Shown here: one piece after another, positions 8,913-19,410 of the stretch | Layout of the letters: every line of letters begins with the position of its first letter | How positions within the stretch are numbered: the stretch's first letter is position 1 | From: Peribacillus frigoritolerans | GTDB taxonomy: Bacteria > Bacillota > Bacilli > Bacillales > DSM-1321 | Assembly (NCBI RefSeq): GCF_040250305.1 | Contig: NZ_CP158190.1 | Location: forward strand, 3,256,001-3,320,000 | Length of the DNA: 64,000 bases | Direction: 5' to 3' | Translations under genes and position numbers: made by a program | The notes under the pieces: model-generated | The model's input: the letters and a program-made list of their open reading frames with translations, nothing else | Told to the model about the DNA's origin: nothing | Databases searched by the model: none

Positions 8913-10601
8913 TTGGAAAACAACAATGAGATCATTAAAGATAAGGATTACAAAAGGGAAACAGCTAAAGGGGACGCCGGAATGGTCGTTACAGCTCATC
9001 CGGTAGCCACCTCCATAGGGGAAAAAATATTACGTGAAGGTGGAAATGCTGTCGATGCGGCGGTCGCCATCCAATTTGCCCTGAATATTGTGGAGCCCAT
9101 GATGACCGGTATCGGCGGAAGTGGTTTCCTAATGGTATATAACGCTAAAGATAAAGAAACGAAAATATACGATGGCCATGTAAGAGCACCTAAAGCCGCA
9201 CATCGAGACATGTTTCTTGATGAAAAAGGGGAAGTCATCCCATTTAAAGAAAGATCAATCAAAGCCACAGCGGTAGGCATACCCGGAATACTGAAAGCTA
9301 TGGATGAAGCACTCGCTGAAAATGGCAGTAAGCCATTAGCGGACCTCATCGAACCATCCATTGAATTTGCAGAAAAAGGAGTTCCCGTCAATTGGGTTCT
9401 TTGCGACGCTCTTAAAAATTTTGAATATCGATTGGGCGATGAAGCTCGTAAGTTCTTCATGCCAAACGGAAAACCCTATCAGGATGGCGATTTGCTAATA
9501 AAAGAAAAACTGGCGAATACCTATCGGATCTTACAACGTGAAGGAATTTCCGCTTTTTATGAAGGTGAAATCGGAGAAGGCATCATTTCCTGTATTCAGG
9601 AGCTTGGAGGGTTCATGGAGCTTTCTGATTTAAAGGACTATAAAGCTACAATCGATGTACCAATGTATGGGACTTATAAGGATTATCTAATTGCGTCATC
9701 AAATGCCCCAAGTGCTGGCGGATTCACGGTCATCCAAATCCTGAAAATATTGGAGAGCTTCCATATAGAACAATATGACGTCCGTTCTTGGGAAAAATAT
9801 TATTTAATAGCAGAAGCGATGCGTCTGGCATTTACAGACAAAAAGGCATTTCTCGCTGATCCCGAATTTGCCGAATTGCCATTGACGGGTCTCATGCATG
9901 ATGAGTATATAGCTAAACGCCGTTCATTCATTAATTTCAAAACAAGAAATAATGCCATTGACTTCGGAAACCCTTGGATTTATGATTCAGTGAAGCAAAG
10001 GGAAGTCATTCCACAGCCTAATGAAGAGGATATCAGTGAAACCACACACTTCACCGTCCGTGACAGATGGGGGAATATCGCAGCATGCACGTCTACAGTG
10101 GAACATCCATTCGGTTCAGGCATCATGGTTTCCGACTATGGTTTCATGCTGAATAACGAACTGACTGATTTTGATTCCATTCCAGGCGGCATGAATGAAG
10201 TGCAGCCCAATAAACGCCCAGTCAGCTGTAAAAGCCCGACCATCATCTTTAAAGACGGCGAGCCGATCTTGACGCTGGGTTCACCTGGAGGACCAACCAT
10301 CATCAGTTCAGTCGTGCAAACGATCATCAATGTACTCGATATGAAAATGGATTTGAAAGCAGCCATCGAAGAACCTAGAATTTTCACTCCAATGGGCCCT
10401 CATATTGAATGGGAACCAGGAATTGATATGACCAGCAAAGGCCACTTGGAATCAATGGGCTTCGCCTTTAATGAAGTTCCCCACTCCATAGGGAATGTCC
10501 AAGCGATTCAAATCAACCCTGATGGCTCTAACTATGGTGCTGCCGATTCAAGCCGAGAAGGCTGTGCCATGGGCCTGGACGAAACAGATTATAAATCCTG
10601 A
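8913..10601 (+). CDS. Gamma-glutamyltransferase (cytoplasmic YwrD-like)
   Basis: A 562-residue Ntn-hydrolase that transfers or hydrolyses gamma-glutamyl groups (glutathione or related). The Gly-rich GGNAVDAAVA and GIGGSGFLMVY blocks lie near the N-terminus. The precursor self-cleaves before Thr377 in ETTHFTV; GSPGGPTIISSV lies near the C-terminus. I chose TTG at 8913 because GGAGG lies 7 nt upstream and the preceding gene's terminator occupies 8817-8852. No signal peptide is present, unlike secreted Ggt, so YwrD is the closer model. Confidence 0.9.
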   Translation: MENNNEIIKDKDYKRETAKGDAGMVVTAHPVATSIGEKILREGGNAVDAAVAIQFALNIVEPMMTGIGGSGFLMVYNAKDKETKIYDGHVRAPKAAHRDMFLDEKGEVIPFKERSIKATAVGIPGILKAMDEALAENGSKPLADLIEPSIEFAEKGVPVNWVLCDALKNFEYRLGDEARKFFMPNGKPYQDGDLLIKEKLANTYRILQREGISAFYEGEIGEGIISCIQELGGFMELSDLKDYKATIDVPMYGTYKDYLIASSNAPSAGGFTVIQILKILESFHIEQYDVRSWEKYYLIAEAMRLAFTDKKAFLADPEFAELPLTGLMHDEYIAKRRSFINFKTRNNAIDFGNPWIYDSVKQREVIPQPNEEDISETTHFTVRDRWGNIAACTSTVEHPFGSGIMVSDYGFMLNNELTDFDSIPGGMNEVQPNKRPVSCKSPTIIFKDGEPILTLGSPGGPTIISSVVQTIINVLDMKMDLKAAIEEPRIFTPMGPHIEWEPGIDMTSKGHLESMGFAFNEVPHSIGNVQAIQINPDGSNYGAADSSREGCAMGLDETDYKS

Positions 10602-11381
10602 TCACTGAATGGAAATGAAGCCAAAATGAAATTTGGATGTTTTTCTCTTTATTACGTCAAATCCAAATTCCTCAAAGCGGGAGCTGCGAAAATGGTCTTT
10701 CAACACGACTCTCTTTCGCGCAACCCGCTTGGCTTCTTTCATTATTTCCACAGATAAATCCTTACCTTCCGCAAAATGAGTCAGTCCCCTGATCCCATTC
10801 GATTCTTGAATCGTTTCTTCAAACATGGGATCGAAATATACGACATCAAAATGATTATCAGGCAATGTTTTCAAAATTTCGTAATGATCACCTTGCATGA
10901 CCTCTATTCTTCTCATCGCAGAAATCATCGTTTCTTCTGCATCCTCCCATGTCTTCATCCCATGTTCCACGAGCAAGGCCAAATATTGATTTCCTTCCAG
11001 TGCGACAACCTGTCCATGTTCACCCACTTTGAAACTTGCGACAATCGCATCAGAGCCCAAACCCAAGGTACAATCAAGCACAGAGTTCCCTTCATTTATA
11101 TCTCCGGCAATGAGAAATGGATCACTCTCTCCGCGCATTATTCTTTTTATACGGATCATCGCTAGGTTCGGGTGGAAAAAGAATGGTTCTTTTTCCTGGT
11201 ATCGATATAACTCCATCCGCTTTTTACCAAAAACAAGACAATCATCTTCACCCTGTTCCGCTTGGATATCTCTCACCGATCGTTTTCTTCGGGCTATAAA
11301 GGGGATATGTAATTCTTCAGCTAACCCTTTTGCTAATATCATCGTTTCTTTATCGGCTCTTCCTACTGTTGTGACAAACAT
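10602..11381 (-). CDS. ypiP: YpiP, class I SAM-dependent methyltransferase (RsmJ-like fold)
   Basis: 259 residues. VLDCTLGLGSDAIVASF is the SAM-binding motif I and DVVYFDPMFE resembles the catalytic DPMF/DPPY-type motif of base methyltransferases such as RsmJ (16S rRNA m2G1516). The nucleic-acid target is inferred. The stop codon directly abuts that of the convergent transferase gene. The order ypiP-yphP-ilvD matches B. subtilis. Confidence 0.82.
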   Translation of the reverse strand: MFVTTVGRADKETMILAKGLAEELHIPFIARRKRSVRDIQAEQGEDDCLVFGKKRMELYRYQEKEPFFFHPNLAMIRIKRIMRGESDPFLIAGDINEGNSVLDCTLGLGSDAIVASFKVGEHGQVVALEGNQYLALLVEHGMKTWEDAEETMISAMRRIEVMQGDHYEILKTLPDNHFDVVYFDPMFEETIQESNGIRGLTHFAEGKDLSVEIMKEAKRVARKRVVLKDHFRSSRFEEFGFDVIKRKTSKFHFGFISIQ

Positions 11382-11452
11382 GAATCCTACCCCTTCATAC
11401 TCTCTTAAATTTGAAAAGAATGCCCTGTTTCCAGGACATTCCGCTTTATCAC

Positions 11453-11887
11453 TTATTTTACTTGATTGAACGCTGCCAATAAATTTTCCATGATAGCTTC
11501 CATTGGCTGTCCTTCTATATCATGGCGTGGAATGAAATGTACGACCTCGTTGCCCTTTAAAAGAGCCATTGATGGTGAAGAAGGTTCTATTCCATCGAAG
11601 TATTCCCGCATTTTAGCAGTCGCTTCCTTATCTTGGCCGGCAAATACAGTTACTAAATGATCTGGCTTATTGTCTGCTTGCAGTACGGCTTGAGTAGCAG
11701 CTGGACGGGCTAACCCGGCAGCACAGCCGCAAACGGAATTCACGACCACTAGTGTCGTACCTTCTACCGATTCCATAAAACTTTCAACCGCTTCAGCGGA
11801 TTCCAACTCATCAAAACCTGCTTGCACCAGTTCCGCACGCATTGGTTTCACCATTTGTTTCATATATTCATCATATGCCATCGACAT
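11453..11887 (-). CDS. brxA: Bacilliredoxin BrxA (YphP)
   Basis: A 144-residue thioredoxin-fold protein of the DUF1094/YphP family. The CGC motif is at residues 53-55 in VNSVCGCAAGLARPA, as in B. subtilis YphP. Bacilliredoxins remove bacillithiol from S-bacillithiolated proteins after oxidative stress, MetE being a known client. It lies between ypiP and ilvD as in B. subtilis. Confidence 0.95.
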   Translation of the reverse strand: MSMAYDEYMKQMVKPMRAELVQAGFDELESAEAVESFMESVEGTTLVVVNSVCGCAAGLARPAATQAVLQADNKPDHLVTVFAGQDKEATAKMREYFDGIEPSSPSMALLKGNEVVHFIPRHDIEGQPMEAIMENLLAAFNQVK

Positions 11888-12058
11888 AAAAAAAACCCCC
11901 TTGGTTACATTTCTTCAATTAGAGTAATCATACTATATTGTTAAGTGCATATGCAAAAATGACGCTTAAAGAGTTGTGAAATTCATTGTTCCTCACAAAG
12001 AGACATGGTGACAGAATCCACTTTCATTCTGCCACCATGTTTTAGTCTTCCTTTTAAC

Positions 12059-13744
12059 TTAAACTTTCATCACTCCGCCTGAGCTGGCATTCGTTACAAG
12101 TTTGGAATAACGTGCTAAATAGCCTGTCCTGACTTTTGACTCGAAGCCCTTCCAATTCGCTTTGCGTTTTTCGAATTCTTCATCGGAAATTTCCAATTGG
12201 ATTTTGCGATTATTCAAATCCAATTCGATGATATCACCATCTTCAACAAAGGCAATCGGGCCTCCCTCAGCTGCTTCAGGGGATATATGACCAATGCTGA
12301 TGCCTCGAGATGCGCCTGAAAAGCGGCCATCAGTGATCAAACCGACTTTCGCTCCAAGTCCCCTCCCGACGATTTGGGAAGTTGGTGCCAACATTTCCGG
12401 CATACCCGGCCCACCTTTAGGCCCTTCGTAACGAATAACCACTACATCCCCTTCCTTAACCTTTCCGGTAATGATCCCGGAAAGTGCATCTTCCTGGGAA
12501 TCGAAACAAATGGCAGGACCCCTGTGGTAGCCACCAACTGATGCGTCAACGGCGCCCACTTTTACGATGGAGCCTTGAGGAGCAAGGTTACCGAACAATA
12601 CCGCAAGCCCGCCACGCTCAGAATGCGGATTATCCAATGGATGGATTACATCCTTGTCCAATATTTCACAACCTGCAACATTTTCGCGGAGCGTTTTACC
12701 TGATACAGAAAGGCAATCTCCATTAAAGGCACCTGGTTTTTTGAGTAACTCATTAATGACGGCACTTACACCACCGGCATTATGTACATCTTCAATATGA
12801 TAATCGGATGCTGGTGCGATTTTCGCTAGATGCGGTACGCGGTTAGCTATTTCATTTATACGTTCCATCGGATATTCAAAACCTGCTTCATGTGCCAATG
12901 CAAGTGTATGAAGAACGGTGTTGGTCGAACCGCCCATCGCCATATCCAATGCAAATGCGTTATCAATTGCATCAATCGTTACGATATCACGAGGCTTGAT
13001 ATCCTGTTTGATTATCTCCATCAACTGTTTAGCGGATTTCTTAACGAATTCCTTACGTTCTTCGGCTACCGCCAGAATCGTTCCATTTCCCGGAAGCGCA
13101 AGTCCCAATCCTTCAGCCAGGCAGTTCATGGAGTTTGCAGTGAACATTCCTGAACAAGAACCGCAAGTAGGGCATGCAACCTGCTCGATTTCCTGCAAAT
13201 CCTCTTCATTGATATTACCTGCTTGATAAGCACCCACCCCTTCAAAAACGGATGTTAATGAAAGAGATTTACCATTTTTATCTTTACCTGCTTTCATGGG
13301 TCCGCCGCTTACGAATATTGTAGGAATATTGACACGAAGTGCTCCCATCATCATTCCCGGCGTTATCTTGTCACAGTTTGGAATGCACACCATACCGTCA
13401 AACCAATGTGCCGATACAACAGTTTCCACGGAATCTGCGATGATTTCACGGCTTGGTAAGGAATAGCGCATACCAATATGACCCATTGCAATTCCATCGT
13501 CTACCCCGATCGTATTAAATTCGAAAGGAACACCGCCCGCTTCGCGAATCGCTTCCTTCACTATTTTTCCGAATTCCTGAAGGTGGACATGACCTGGAAC
13601 GATATCGATGTATGAATTACAAACCGCTATGAACGGTTTACCGAAATCTTCTTCTTTAACCCCTGCTGCCCGCAGCAGACTTCTATGTGGAGCTCGATCG
13701 ACCCCTTTTGTAATCATGTCACTTCTCATATTTGATGTAGACAT
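12059..13744 (-). CDS. ilvD: Dihydroxy-acid dehydratase
   Basis: A 561-residue Fe-S enzyme dehydrating 2,3-dihydroxy acids to 2-oxo acids in branched-chain amino-acid synthesis. Cluster cysteines are in [23 protein letters not shown] and [16 protein letters not shown] chose the ATG at 13744 ([10 protein letters not shown]), preceded by GGGGG at 9 nt; an in-frame TTG at 13759 is possible. The promoter region carries a weak CodY-like site. It is separate from any ilvBHC operon. Confidence 0.95.
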   Translation of the reverse strand: MSTSNMRSDMITKGVDRAPHRSLLRAAGVKEEDFGKPFIAVCNSYIDIVPGHVHLQEFGKIVKEAIREAGGVPFEFNTIGVDDGIAMGHIGMRYSLPSREIIADSVETVVSAHWFDGMVCIPNCDKITPGMMMGALRVNIPTIFVSGGPMKAGKDKNGKSLSLTSVFEGVGAYQAGNINEEDLQEIEQVACPTCGSCSGMFTANSMNCLAEGLGLALPGNGTILAVAEERKEFVKKSAKQLMEIIKQDIKPRDIVTIDAIDNAFALDMAMGGSTNTVLHTLALAHEAGFEYPMERINEIANRVPHLAKIAPASDYHIEDVHNAGGVSAVINELLKKPGAFNGDCLSVSGKTLRENVAGCEILDKDVIHPLDNPHSERGGLAVLFGNLAPQGSIVKVGAVDASVGGYHRGPAICFDSQEDALSGIITGKVKEGDVVVIRYEGPKGGPGMPEMLAPTSQIVGRGLGAKVGLITDGRFSGASRGISIGHISPEAAEGGPIAFVEDGDIIELDLNNRKIQLEISDEEFEKRKANWKGFESKVRTGYLARYSKLVTNASSGGVMKV

Positions 13745-13802
13745 TTGTTGTACCCCCAATTCCCACTAAATGTTTAATGATTCAGAATAATATAATTTTT
13801 AG

Positions 13803-13851
13803 TATACTCTAAAAATTCTAACATATTTATATACAAATGCAACCATTCAAC
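13803..13851 (-). promoter_or_regulatory. ilvD promoter with weak CodY-like box
   Basis: Reading the minus strand, TTGCAT and TAGAAT are separated by 16 nt, a plausible sigma-A promoter about 70 nt upstream of ilvD. Immediately downstream, AATTTTTAGAGTATA (13803-13817) matches the CodY consensus AATTTTCWGAAAATT with about four mismatches. CodY control of ilvD is known in B. subtilis; here it is tentative. Confidence 0.4.
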
Positions 13852-13975
13852 ACTAAATATCTACAAAAATCATTTTACTAAAATAATAGAGATCAATTTT
13901 ATATCTTAGAAACTAATATTTTGGGATTCGCCCTGAGGGGAACTTATGTCAAACGACTGGAAATGTCCCGCAAAA

Positions 13976-14022
13976 ATAAAAAGGCATGCGGATTAAATCA
14001 TCCGCATGCCTTTTGCCTGGGT
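13976..14022 (-). terminator. Terminator of ypgR
   Basis: GGCATGCGGAT (13983-13993) pairs with ATCCGCATGCC (14000-14010), with A-rich sequence on the left giving the minus-strand U-tract. Confidence 0.9.
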
Positions 14023-14031
14023 TATTCCAAA

Positions 14032-15168
14032 TCACTTGTCATTCGCTTGCCTTGATTCTGTCATTTGCTTCCAAACCGAACCTTTAGCTTCTTCCCCATT
14101 TTCTATACGGTCAATGGCCATCTTGACCTGAAGGGCCACTTCGAATTCAGGATCCTGTTCCGCTTGTTTAAGATAAGGGAGGGTCGTTTCATTTCCCACT
14201 TCGTATAAAAACATCGCCGCCCTCCATCTAACCAATTTATTTTTATCCGAAAGTGATTGAGCCATTTCTCCCATCGCTTCTTCAAAGCCAAGATCTGATA
14301 AACAATCACCAGCCGTTCGTCTTACGGCCGCACTTTTATCTTTCATTGCTTTATACAAGCTCGGGAGCACTTTTCTATCCTCGATCATACCCAAGTATAC
14401 GACCGCGAGCCTTCGAATGGAGACCTTACTGTCGGAGAGTGCCATGTCCAATACGGGTATATCATCAACCGTTGGATCTTCCATTTGTTCTAAAGCCTGA
14501 TAACGCTTTTCCCAGCTTTCGTCATTCAGCATTTCTGCAGTAAGTTTAATTTTTGGCCGTTTCAGAAATGCTTCCTTCGTATCCACCATTTCATTTGCAG
14601 CGGCTACTAGCCGATTAATTCGTTCTTCCGGATAAGCTGCAATCAGCTCGTCCGATACTTCCTTCACGATATCTTCCATATCACCATATCTTACGCCATA
14701 ATCCTTCCATTTTCGAAGCAGGACTACATTGTCATCTTCTTTTTGGGCAGCTGCAATGCCCTTTATGAAATATTCCGGTAAGGCAAAACGTTTTTCGTGT
14801 AAGCTATCACTAGCTTTAATTTGCATCGGAATGCCCTTGAATTGTTGAATGGCAACAGTTACTTCTCCGTAATGTTCATTTAATGTTGTTTGTTGATTTT
14901 GTTCTTCGGTTTTTTCCCCGAAAACCTGACGGATTTGGACCAAGATATCTTTCCAATCATATTTCGCATTCCGCTCAACGGCTAAGAAATCCGCAACATG
15001 ATATACCCCTTTCACTCCCTCGATCGTAAATAAATCTTTGATCAGCTGGGGTGCCTGATCAGCTTGATCTTTCTTATAATTATTGCTTTTACCAGCTAAT
15101 AGCTCTTCAGTTAAATTGATTTTCATTGTATTCGGACTTGGTGTAGGTTCTATCGACTTAATTTTCAA
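14032..15168 (-). CDS. ypgR: YpgR / conserved virulence factor C (CvfC) family protein
   Basis: 378 residues. The first ~90 (KIKSIEPTPSPNTMKINL onward, VKGVYHVADFLAVERNAKYDW) match the Nfu/NifU N-terminal domain; residues ~215-350 are HEAT-type helical repeats (DIPVLDMALSDSKVSIRRLA and similar). The S. aureus orthologue CvfC affects virulence-gene expression; molecular role unclear. Neighbourhood matches B. subtilis (ilvD, ypgR, ypgQ), with an ABC-F gene inserted between ypgR and ypgQ. Confidence 0.85.
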   Translation of the reverse strand: MKIKSIEPTPSPNTMKINLTEELLAGKSNNYKKDQADQAPQLIKDLFTIEGVKGVYHVADFLAVERNAKYDWKDILVQIRQVFGEKTEEQNQQTTLNEHYGEVTVAIQQFKGIPMQIKASDSLHEKRFALPEYFIKGIAAAQKEDDNVVLLRKWKDYGVRYGDMEDIVKEVSDELIAAYPEERINRLVAAANEMVDTKEAFLKRPKIKLTAEMLNDESWEKRYQALEQMEDPTVDDIPVLDMALSDSKVSIRRLAVVYLGMIEDRKVLPSLYKAMKDKSAAVRRTAGDCLSDLGFEEAMGEMAQSLSDKNKLVRWRAAMFLYEVGNETTLPYLKQAEQDPEFEVALQVKMAIDRIENGEEAKGSVWKQMTESRQANDK

Positions 15169-15251
15169 TGCATTTCTCTCCTTTTACAAGACGTTTCCAT
15201 GTACTAGATATTATCACATCGGCAACAGATTCTCATGCAATTGAGATTGGC

Positions 15252-15292
15252 AAAAAAAAGACCGATCCAAGTTTGCTCCCTTGGACCAGTCT
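15252..15292 (-). terminator. Terminator of the ABC-F gene
   Basis: An imperfect stem (GACCGATCCAAG with CTTGGACCAGTC) with eight A on the left, the minus-strand U-tract, just after the ABC-F stop. Confidence 0.75.
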
Positions 15293-15298
15293 CCACAC

Positions 15299-17176
15299 TC
15301 ATTCCTCTTCCAATTTTTCCGCTAAATACGTCCATCTTTCCATCAAATGCTCTAATTTATCCGTTAGTTCCTTTTCTTCTTCGAGCAGCAGGCGGACTTT
15401 TTCAAAATCGCTTCCCGCCGCTGACATTTCTGATGTTATGTCTTTCAGGCGCAGCTCGGCCCTTTCCATGTTCCCTTCGATTCCTTCCCATTCCTTACTT
15501 TCCGCATAGGTCAGTTTTTTCTTTTTCTTTTCGGTCCGGTTCATCTGAGGTTCCGGTGCTTTTACCGGCACGGCCTCTTCCGTCTTTTCTTCCAAGAACT
15601 CTGAATAATTGCCGTAATAGAAATCAATTTCACCTTTATTCTTGAAAACAAGAAGCTGATGGCACGTCTTATCCAGGAAATACCTATCATGTGATACGGT
15701 AATGACCACACCTGAAAACGTTTCTAAATAATCCTCCAGAACGGTCAAGGTTTGCGTGTCCAAATCATTCGTCGGTTCATCCAAAAGCAGGACATTAGGT
15801 GCCGACATCAATATGTTAAGGAGATATAATCGCCTTTTCTCCCCACCGGACAGCTTGCGGATTGGCGTTCCATGCGATCCCATAGGAAACAAGAACCTTT
15901 CAAGCATCTGCGCAGCCGATATGAAACTGCCATCTTTAAGGGCGATGGAATCCGCCGTTTCACGAATATACTCTATCATGCGCAAATTCTCATCCATATC
16001 GACGCTTTCTTGCGTATAGTAGCCTATTTTCACGGTTTGACCTTTTTCCAGGTTACCTTCATCTATGGATTCCCGTCCGGCCAGGATATTTAACAAGGTT
16101 GACTTTCCACTGCCATTATTACCGACGATCCCAATCCGATCACCAGGTTTGAAGAGGAAGGAGAAATGGTTGATGATGGTTCGATCACCGAAGGATTTAG
16201 AAACATCCTGCATCTCAAGCACCTTTTTCCCAAGACGGGCACCGCTTAATTCCATTTCCAGGTTCTCGGTTTTCTGCTTATCCTTTACACCTGATTCCAA
16301 TGTTTCGAAGCGTTGGATCCTGGCCTTTTGTTTCGTTGTACGGGCCTTGGCTCCTTTACGGATCCAAGCCAGTTCTTTTTTGAATAGACTTTCCTTTTTC
16401 GTTCTTTCAGCTGACTCGTTCTCTTCACGAATGGCCTTTGATTCTAAATAATCCGCATAGTTTCCTTTGTATTCGAAAAGCTGAGTTTGGGCAATTTCCC
16501 AAATCTTATTGGACACACGATCAAGGAAATATCGATCATGGGTTACAAATAAAACGGACTTTTGATATTTCCCCAAATATTCTTCAAGCCAAGTGATGCT
16601 TTCGAAATCGAGATGGTTTGTAGGCTCATCCAAAATCAGTAAATCAGGGGTCTCAATCAAGGTTTTTGCCAGGGCCGCACGTTTTTTTTGGCCGCCTGAC
16701 AGTTCCCCCAATTTCCTTGAGTGATCAGGAAGACCAAGCTTGGTCAAAATCGTTCTGGCATTGGCACTTGTATCCCAGGCGCCAAGCGTGTCCATATCCT
16801 GCTGTTGTTTTAACAAACGGTCCTGTACTGCGCCATTCTGCGGATCTACCTGGAGTTGAACGAGCGTCTTTTCATATTCTTTAATCAACGAAAATACAGG
16901 AGTTGAACTTTCATACATATATTCCATGATGGTCAATTTCTCATCAAAATGCGGGTCTTGGGATAGATAGGAAATCGTGTAATCATTCGGGTGATCCTTC
17001 GTTCCTAAATCACTGTCTTCCAACCCTGCGATAATATTCAATAATGTCGATTTACCGGTGCCGTTTATTCCAACGATCCCGATTTTCTCCCCTTCGGTAA
17101 TGGAAAAAGAGACATCTTTAAAAAGCAGCTTTTCCCCTTGGGTTTTCATTACATGTTCCATGCTAAAAACTTTCAT
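15299..17176 (-). CDS. ABC-F ATPase (Uup/YfmR-like ribosome-associated factor)
   Basis: 625 residues with two ABC domains and no membrane segments. Walker A motifs GINGTGKST and GNNGSGKST, signatures LSGGQKKR and LSGGEKRR, and a linker between them are visible. A C-terminal charged coiled coil (KKKKKLTYAESKEWEG onward) is typical of Uup/YfmR proteins, which act on the ribosome to relieve stalled translation (family knowledge). The ATG at 17176 overlaps the ypgQ stop (ATGA), so the two are translationally coupled; an ATG at 17189-17191 lacks RBS spacing. Confidence 0.9.
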   Translation of the reverse strand: MKVFSMEHVMKTQGEKLLFKDVSFSITEGEKIGIVGINGTGKSTLLNIIAGLEDSDLGTKDHPNDYTISYLSQDPHFDEKLTIMEYMYESSTPVFSLIKEYEKTLVQLQVDPQNGAVQDRLLKQQQDMDTLGAWDTSANARTILTKLGLPDHSRKLGELSGGQKKRAALAKTLIETPDLLILDEPTNHLDFESITWLEEYLGKYQKSVLFVTHDRYFLDRVSNKIWEIAQTQLFEYKGNYADYLESKAIREENESAERTKKESLFKKELAWIRKGAKARTTKQKARIQRFETLESGVKDKQKTENLEMELSGARLGKKVLEMQDVSKSFGDRTIINHFSFLFKPGDRIGIVGNNGSGKSTLLNILAGRESIDEGNLEKGQTVKIGYYTQESVDMDENLRMIEYIRETADSIALKDGSFISAAQMLERFLFPMGSHGTPIRKLSGGEKRRLYLLNILMSAPNVLLLDEPTNDLDTQTLTVLEDYLETFSGVVITVSHDRYFLDKTCHQLLVFKNKGEIDFYYGNYSEFLEEKTEEAVPVKAPEPQMNRTEKKKKKLTYAESKEWEGIEGNMERAELRLKDITSEMSAAGSDFEKVRLLLEEEKELTDKLEHLMERWTYLAEKLEEE

Positions 17177-17817
17177 AATCGTACATCCCATTCCTTATTA
17201 AATTCCTCTAAAAATCCAATCATATATTCATGCCTTTCACTTGCAATCTTCTTGGCTGTACAAGTATTGAGCATATCTTGCAAACGCAATAACTTTTCAT
17301 GAAAGTGATGAATGGAAGAGCTTTTGCCATCCCTGTATTCCTTCTTGGTCATGTTTTCCCTTATCGGCAATGAAGGATCATACATAAGTTGTCCCTTTTT
17401 TCCGCCAAATGCAAATGTCCTGGCTATACCAATGGCACCAATTGCATCCAAGCGGTCCGCATCCTGAACAATTTCAGCCTCGATCGAGGGAAGCTTCAAC
17501 TGCCCTGCACTATATGAAATTGTATTGATGATCTGTTTGATGGCATCCACACTATCAATATCCAACTTTATTTCATCAAACCAAGCATCAAGCTTTTTCC
17601 AGCCTCCATCGGCTTCCTGGTTTAGTTTATCATCCGGGATATCATGAAGCAGAGCTGCCATTTCAATGATGAACACATTTCCTTTTCTTTCTTCTTTTGC
17701 AATATGTAAAGCCAGCTTACGAACCCGATCGATATGAAACCAATCATGGCCGCTGGCATCAGAATTCAATTGGTCATATACATACTTCTCCGTTAATTCA
17801 ATCATCGTTTGTTTCAT
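17173..17817 (-). CDS. ypgQ: YpgQ, HD-domain phosphohydrolase
   Basis: 214 residues. HDWFHIDRVRKLA and the HD pair in LLHDIPDDKL define an HD superfamily hydrolase; IVQDADRLDAIGAIGIARTF carries the distal metal-binding Asp. B. subtilis YpgQ has (d)NTP pyrophosphohydrolase activity with manganese (family knowledge). It is the upstream partner of the ABC-F gene through a 4-nt overlap. Confidence 0.9.
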   Translation of the reverse strand: MKQTMIELTEKYVYDQLNSDASGHDWFHIDRVRKLALHIAKEERKGNVFIIEMAALLHDIPDDKLNQEADGGWKKLDAWFDEIKLDIDSVDAIKQIINTISYSAGQLKLPSIEAEIVQDADRLDAIGAIGIARTFAFGGKKGQLMYDPSLPIRENMTKKEYRDGKSSSIHHFHEKLLRLQDMLNTCTAKKIASERHEYMIGFLEEFNKEWDVRL

Positions 17818-17870
17818 TTCACCACTCCATGTCCTTTCTATTTTACCATGGTTCTCAATAATGGTGTGCT

Positions 17871-18716
17871 TTAATCTTCATTGAACCAACTGAGTCCAAT
17901 CGTCTGTTCGCCGGTATGCACCCCGATGGCACTGCCCAGTGGGGATACATGGGTCAACACATGAGGAAATTCTTCGGAAATCATCTTTTTCCATCTATGT
18001 GTCTGCTCCGACACTGCACCATATAATATGGTGCATTCTTTTACTTTGCCCGCTTCGACTGATCTGCGAAAATCAGTGAAGATCTGTTTTTCCGCTTTTT
18101 TAAGGTTCCGGGGTTTGGATTTAGTATGAAGCAAACCGTTTTCGATTGAAATGATAGGTTTAAAGCTCAATAGGCTACCTAGAATATACTGGGCGTTTGT
18201 TAATCTGCCGCTGCGGTGCAGCTGATCTAAAGAACCTATTAATACATAGGTTTCATGGTTATCCGCATACATTCTCGTTTTGACGAAAGCCTCATTGACG
18301 GAATCGCCATTATCCATATGATGCATGAGCCGTTTCAAGATTAATAGCATCGGAAAGGAAATAAGTAAAGTATCAAAAACGTCAACGGGAATCGTAACCA
18401 TTTGTGCCGCTTGCCTGCTCGCGGAAACGGTGCCGCTCAATTCGCTTGAAAGGTGTACGGCTATGATTCGATCATAGCGTTTTTCAAGCTCCTTATATAA
18501 CTCTTGGAATTTGCCGACCGACGGCTGTGACGTAGTGGCGGTGATTTTTTCCTCACTCATCCGCCGGTATAATTCCTCAGGTAATAGGTCGATGCCATCT
18601 TCGTATTCCTTCCCATCGATGATGACGACCATCGGAACGACGTATACATGTTCATTCAATGATAATTCTTCGTCTAAAGTTCCCGTACTGTCTGTTACCC
18701 ATGCAATTCGTTCCAT
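17871..18716 (-). CDS. DegV family fatty-acid-binding protein
   Basis: 281 residues starting MERIAWVTDSTGTLDEEL. The TDST signature, TSQPSVGKF and SSELSGTVSASRQAA are DegV hallmarks; SLDQLHRSGRLTNAQ is the second conserved block. It probably presents acyl chains to the fatty acid kinase (FakB role, inferred from family). The ATG at 18716 has GAGGGGGG 6 nt upstream; a start at 18731 would bury that RBS. Confidence 0.9.
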   Translation of the reverse strand: MERIAWVTDSTGTLDEELSLNEHVYVVPMVVIIDGKEYEDGIDLLPEELYRRMSEEKITATTSQPSVGKFQELYKELEKRYDRIIAVHLSSELSGTVSASRQAAQMVTIPVDVFDTLLISFPMLLILKRLMHHMDNGDSVNEAFVKTRMYADNHETYVLIGSLDQLHRSGRLTNAQYILGSLLSFKPIISIENGLLHTKSKPRNLKKAEKQIFTDFRRSVEAGKVKECTILYGAVSEQTHRWKKMISEEFPHVLTHVSPLGSAIGVHTGEQTIGLSWFNED

Positions 18717-18812
18717 GTTTTCCCCCCTCATTTGTGTCTTTTATTATATTCAACATCCCAACCTTCTGTCCCATCAAAAAAACGGATGCATGCAATAAAT
18801 TTCTTACCTTAA

Positions 18813-18846
18813 AAAAGAGCCCAACAGAAGCTTCCGTTGGACTCGA
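18813..18846 (-). terminator. Terminator of the glutathione peroxidase gene
   Basis: GAGCCCAACAGAAG pairs with CTTCCGTTGGACTC with single mismatches; six A on the left form the minus-strand U-tract. Confidence 0.8.
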
Positions 18847-18855
18847 TATCATTGC

Positions 18856-19332
18856 TCATAATAATTTTTTTATATCCTCTTCCATTTCCAGAGGTTTTGT
18901 TTTAGGCGCATACCGGCTGACGATATTTCCATCTCGGTCAATCAAGAACTTTGTAAAATTCCATTTTATTGATTTGGACCCCATCACTCCAGGAGCATTT
19001 TCAGTCAAATAGCTGAATAAGGGATGGGCTTCCTTTCCATTAACATTCACTTTGGCAAACATCGGGAATGTTACTCCATGATTCAATTTGCAGTATGAAT
19101 CGATTTCCAGATCATCACCAGGCTCCTGATTCAAAAACTGATTACACGGAAAACCAAGTACGACAACCCCATCCTCTTTATATTGCACATACAGGCTTTG
19201 CAAATCATCATACTGTGGCGAAAAACCGCATTTGCTTGCGGTATTCACTATGATCATCACTTTCCCTCTATATTCCTCAAGCGAGATGGTTTCGCCATTA
19301 ATTTTATTGACTTCAAATTCGTAAATGGACAT
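18856..19332 (-). CDS. bsaA: Glutathione-peroxidase-like thiol peroxidase (BsaA)
   Basis: 158 residues. The peroxidatic residue is Cys35 ([11 protein letters not shown]) instead of selenocysteine, with [13 protein letters not shown] and [11 protein letters not shown] providing the Gln and Trp/Asn of the active site. Such bacterial enzymes usually take electrons from thioredoxin. Its place between ypgQ/degV and metA matches B. subtilis bsaA. Confidence 0.93.
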   Translation of the reverse strand: MSIYEFEVNKINGETISLEEYRGKVMIIVNTASKCGFSPQYDDLQSLYVQYKEDGVVVLGFPCNQFLNQEPGDDLEIDSYCKLNHGVTFPMFAKVNVNGKEAHPLFSYLTENAPGVMGSKSIKWNFTKFLIDRDGNIVSRYAPKTKPLEMEEDIKKLL

Positions 19333-19410
19333 ATATGATCTCTCCCTTTAGTATGATGATTCATTTTACCGTATTTAAAGGTACGTTTACCAACTTTTAT
19401 CCTTTGCCTA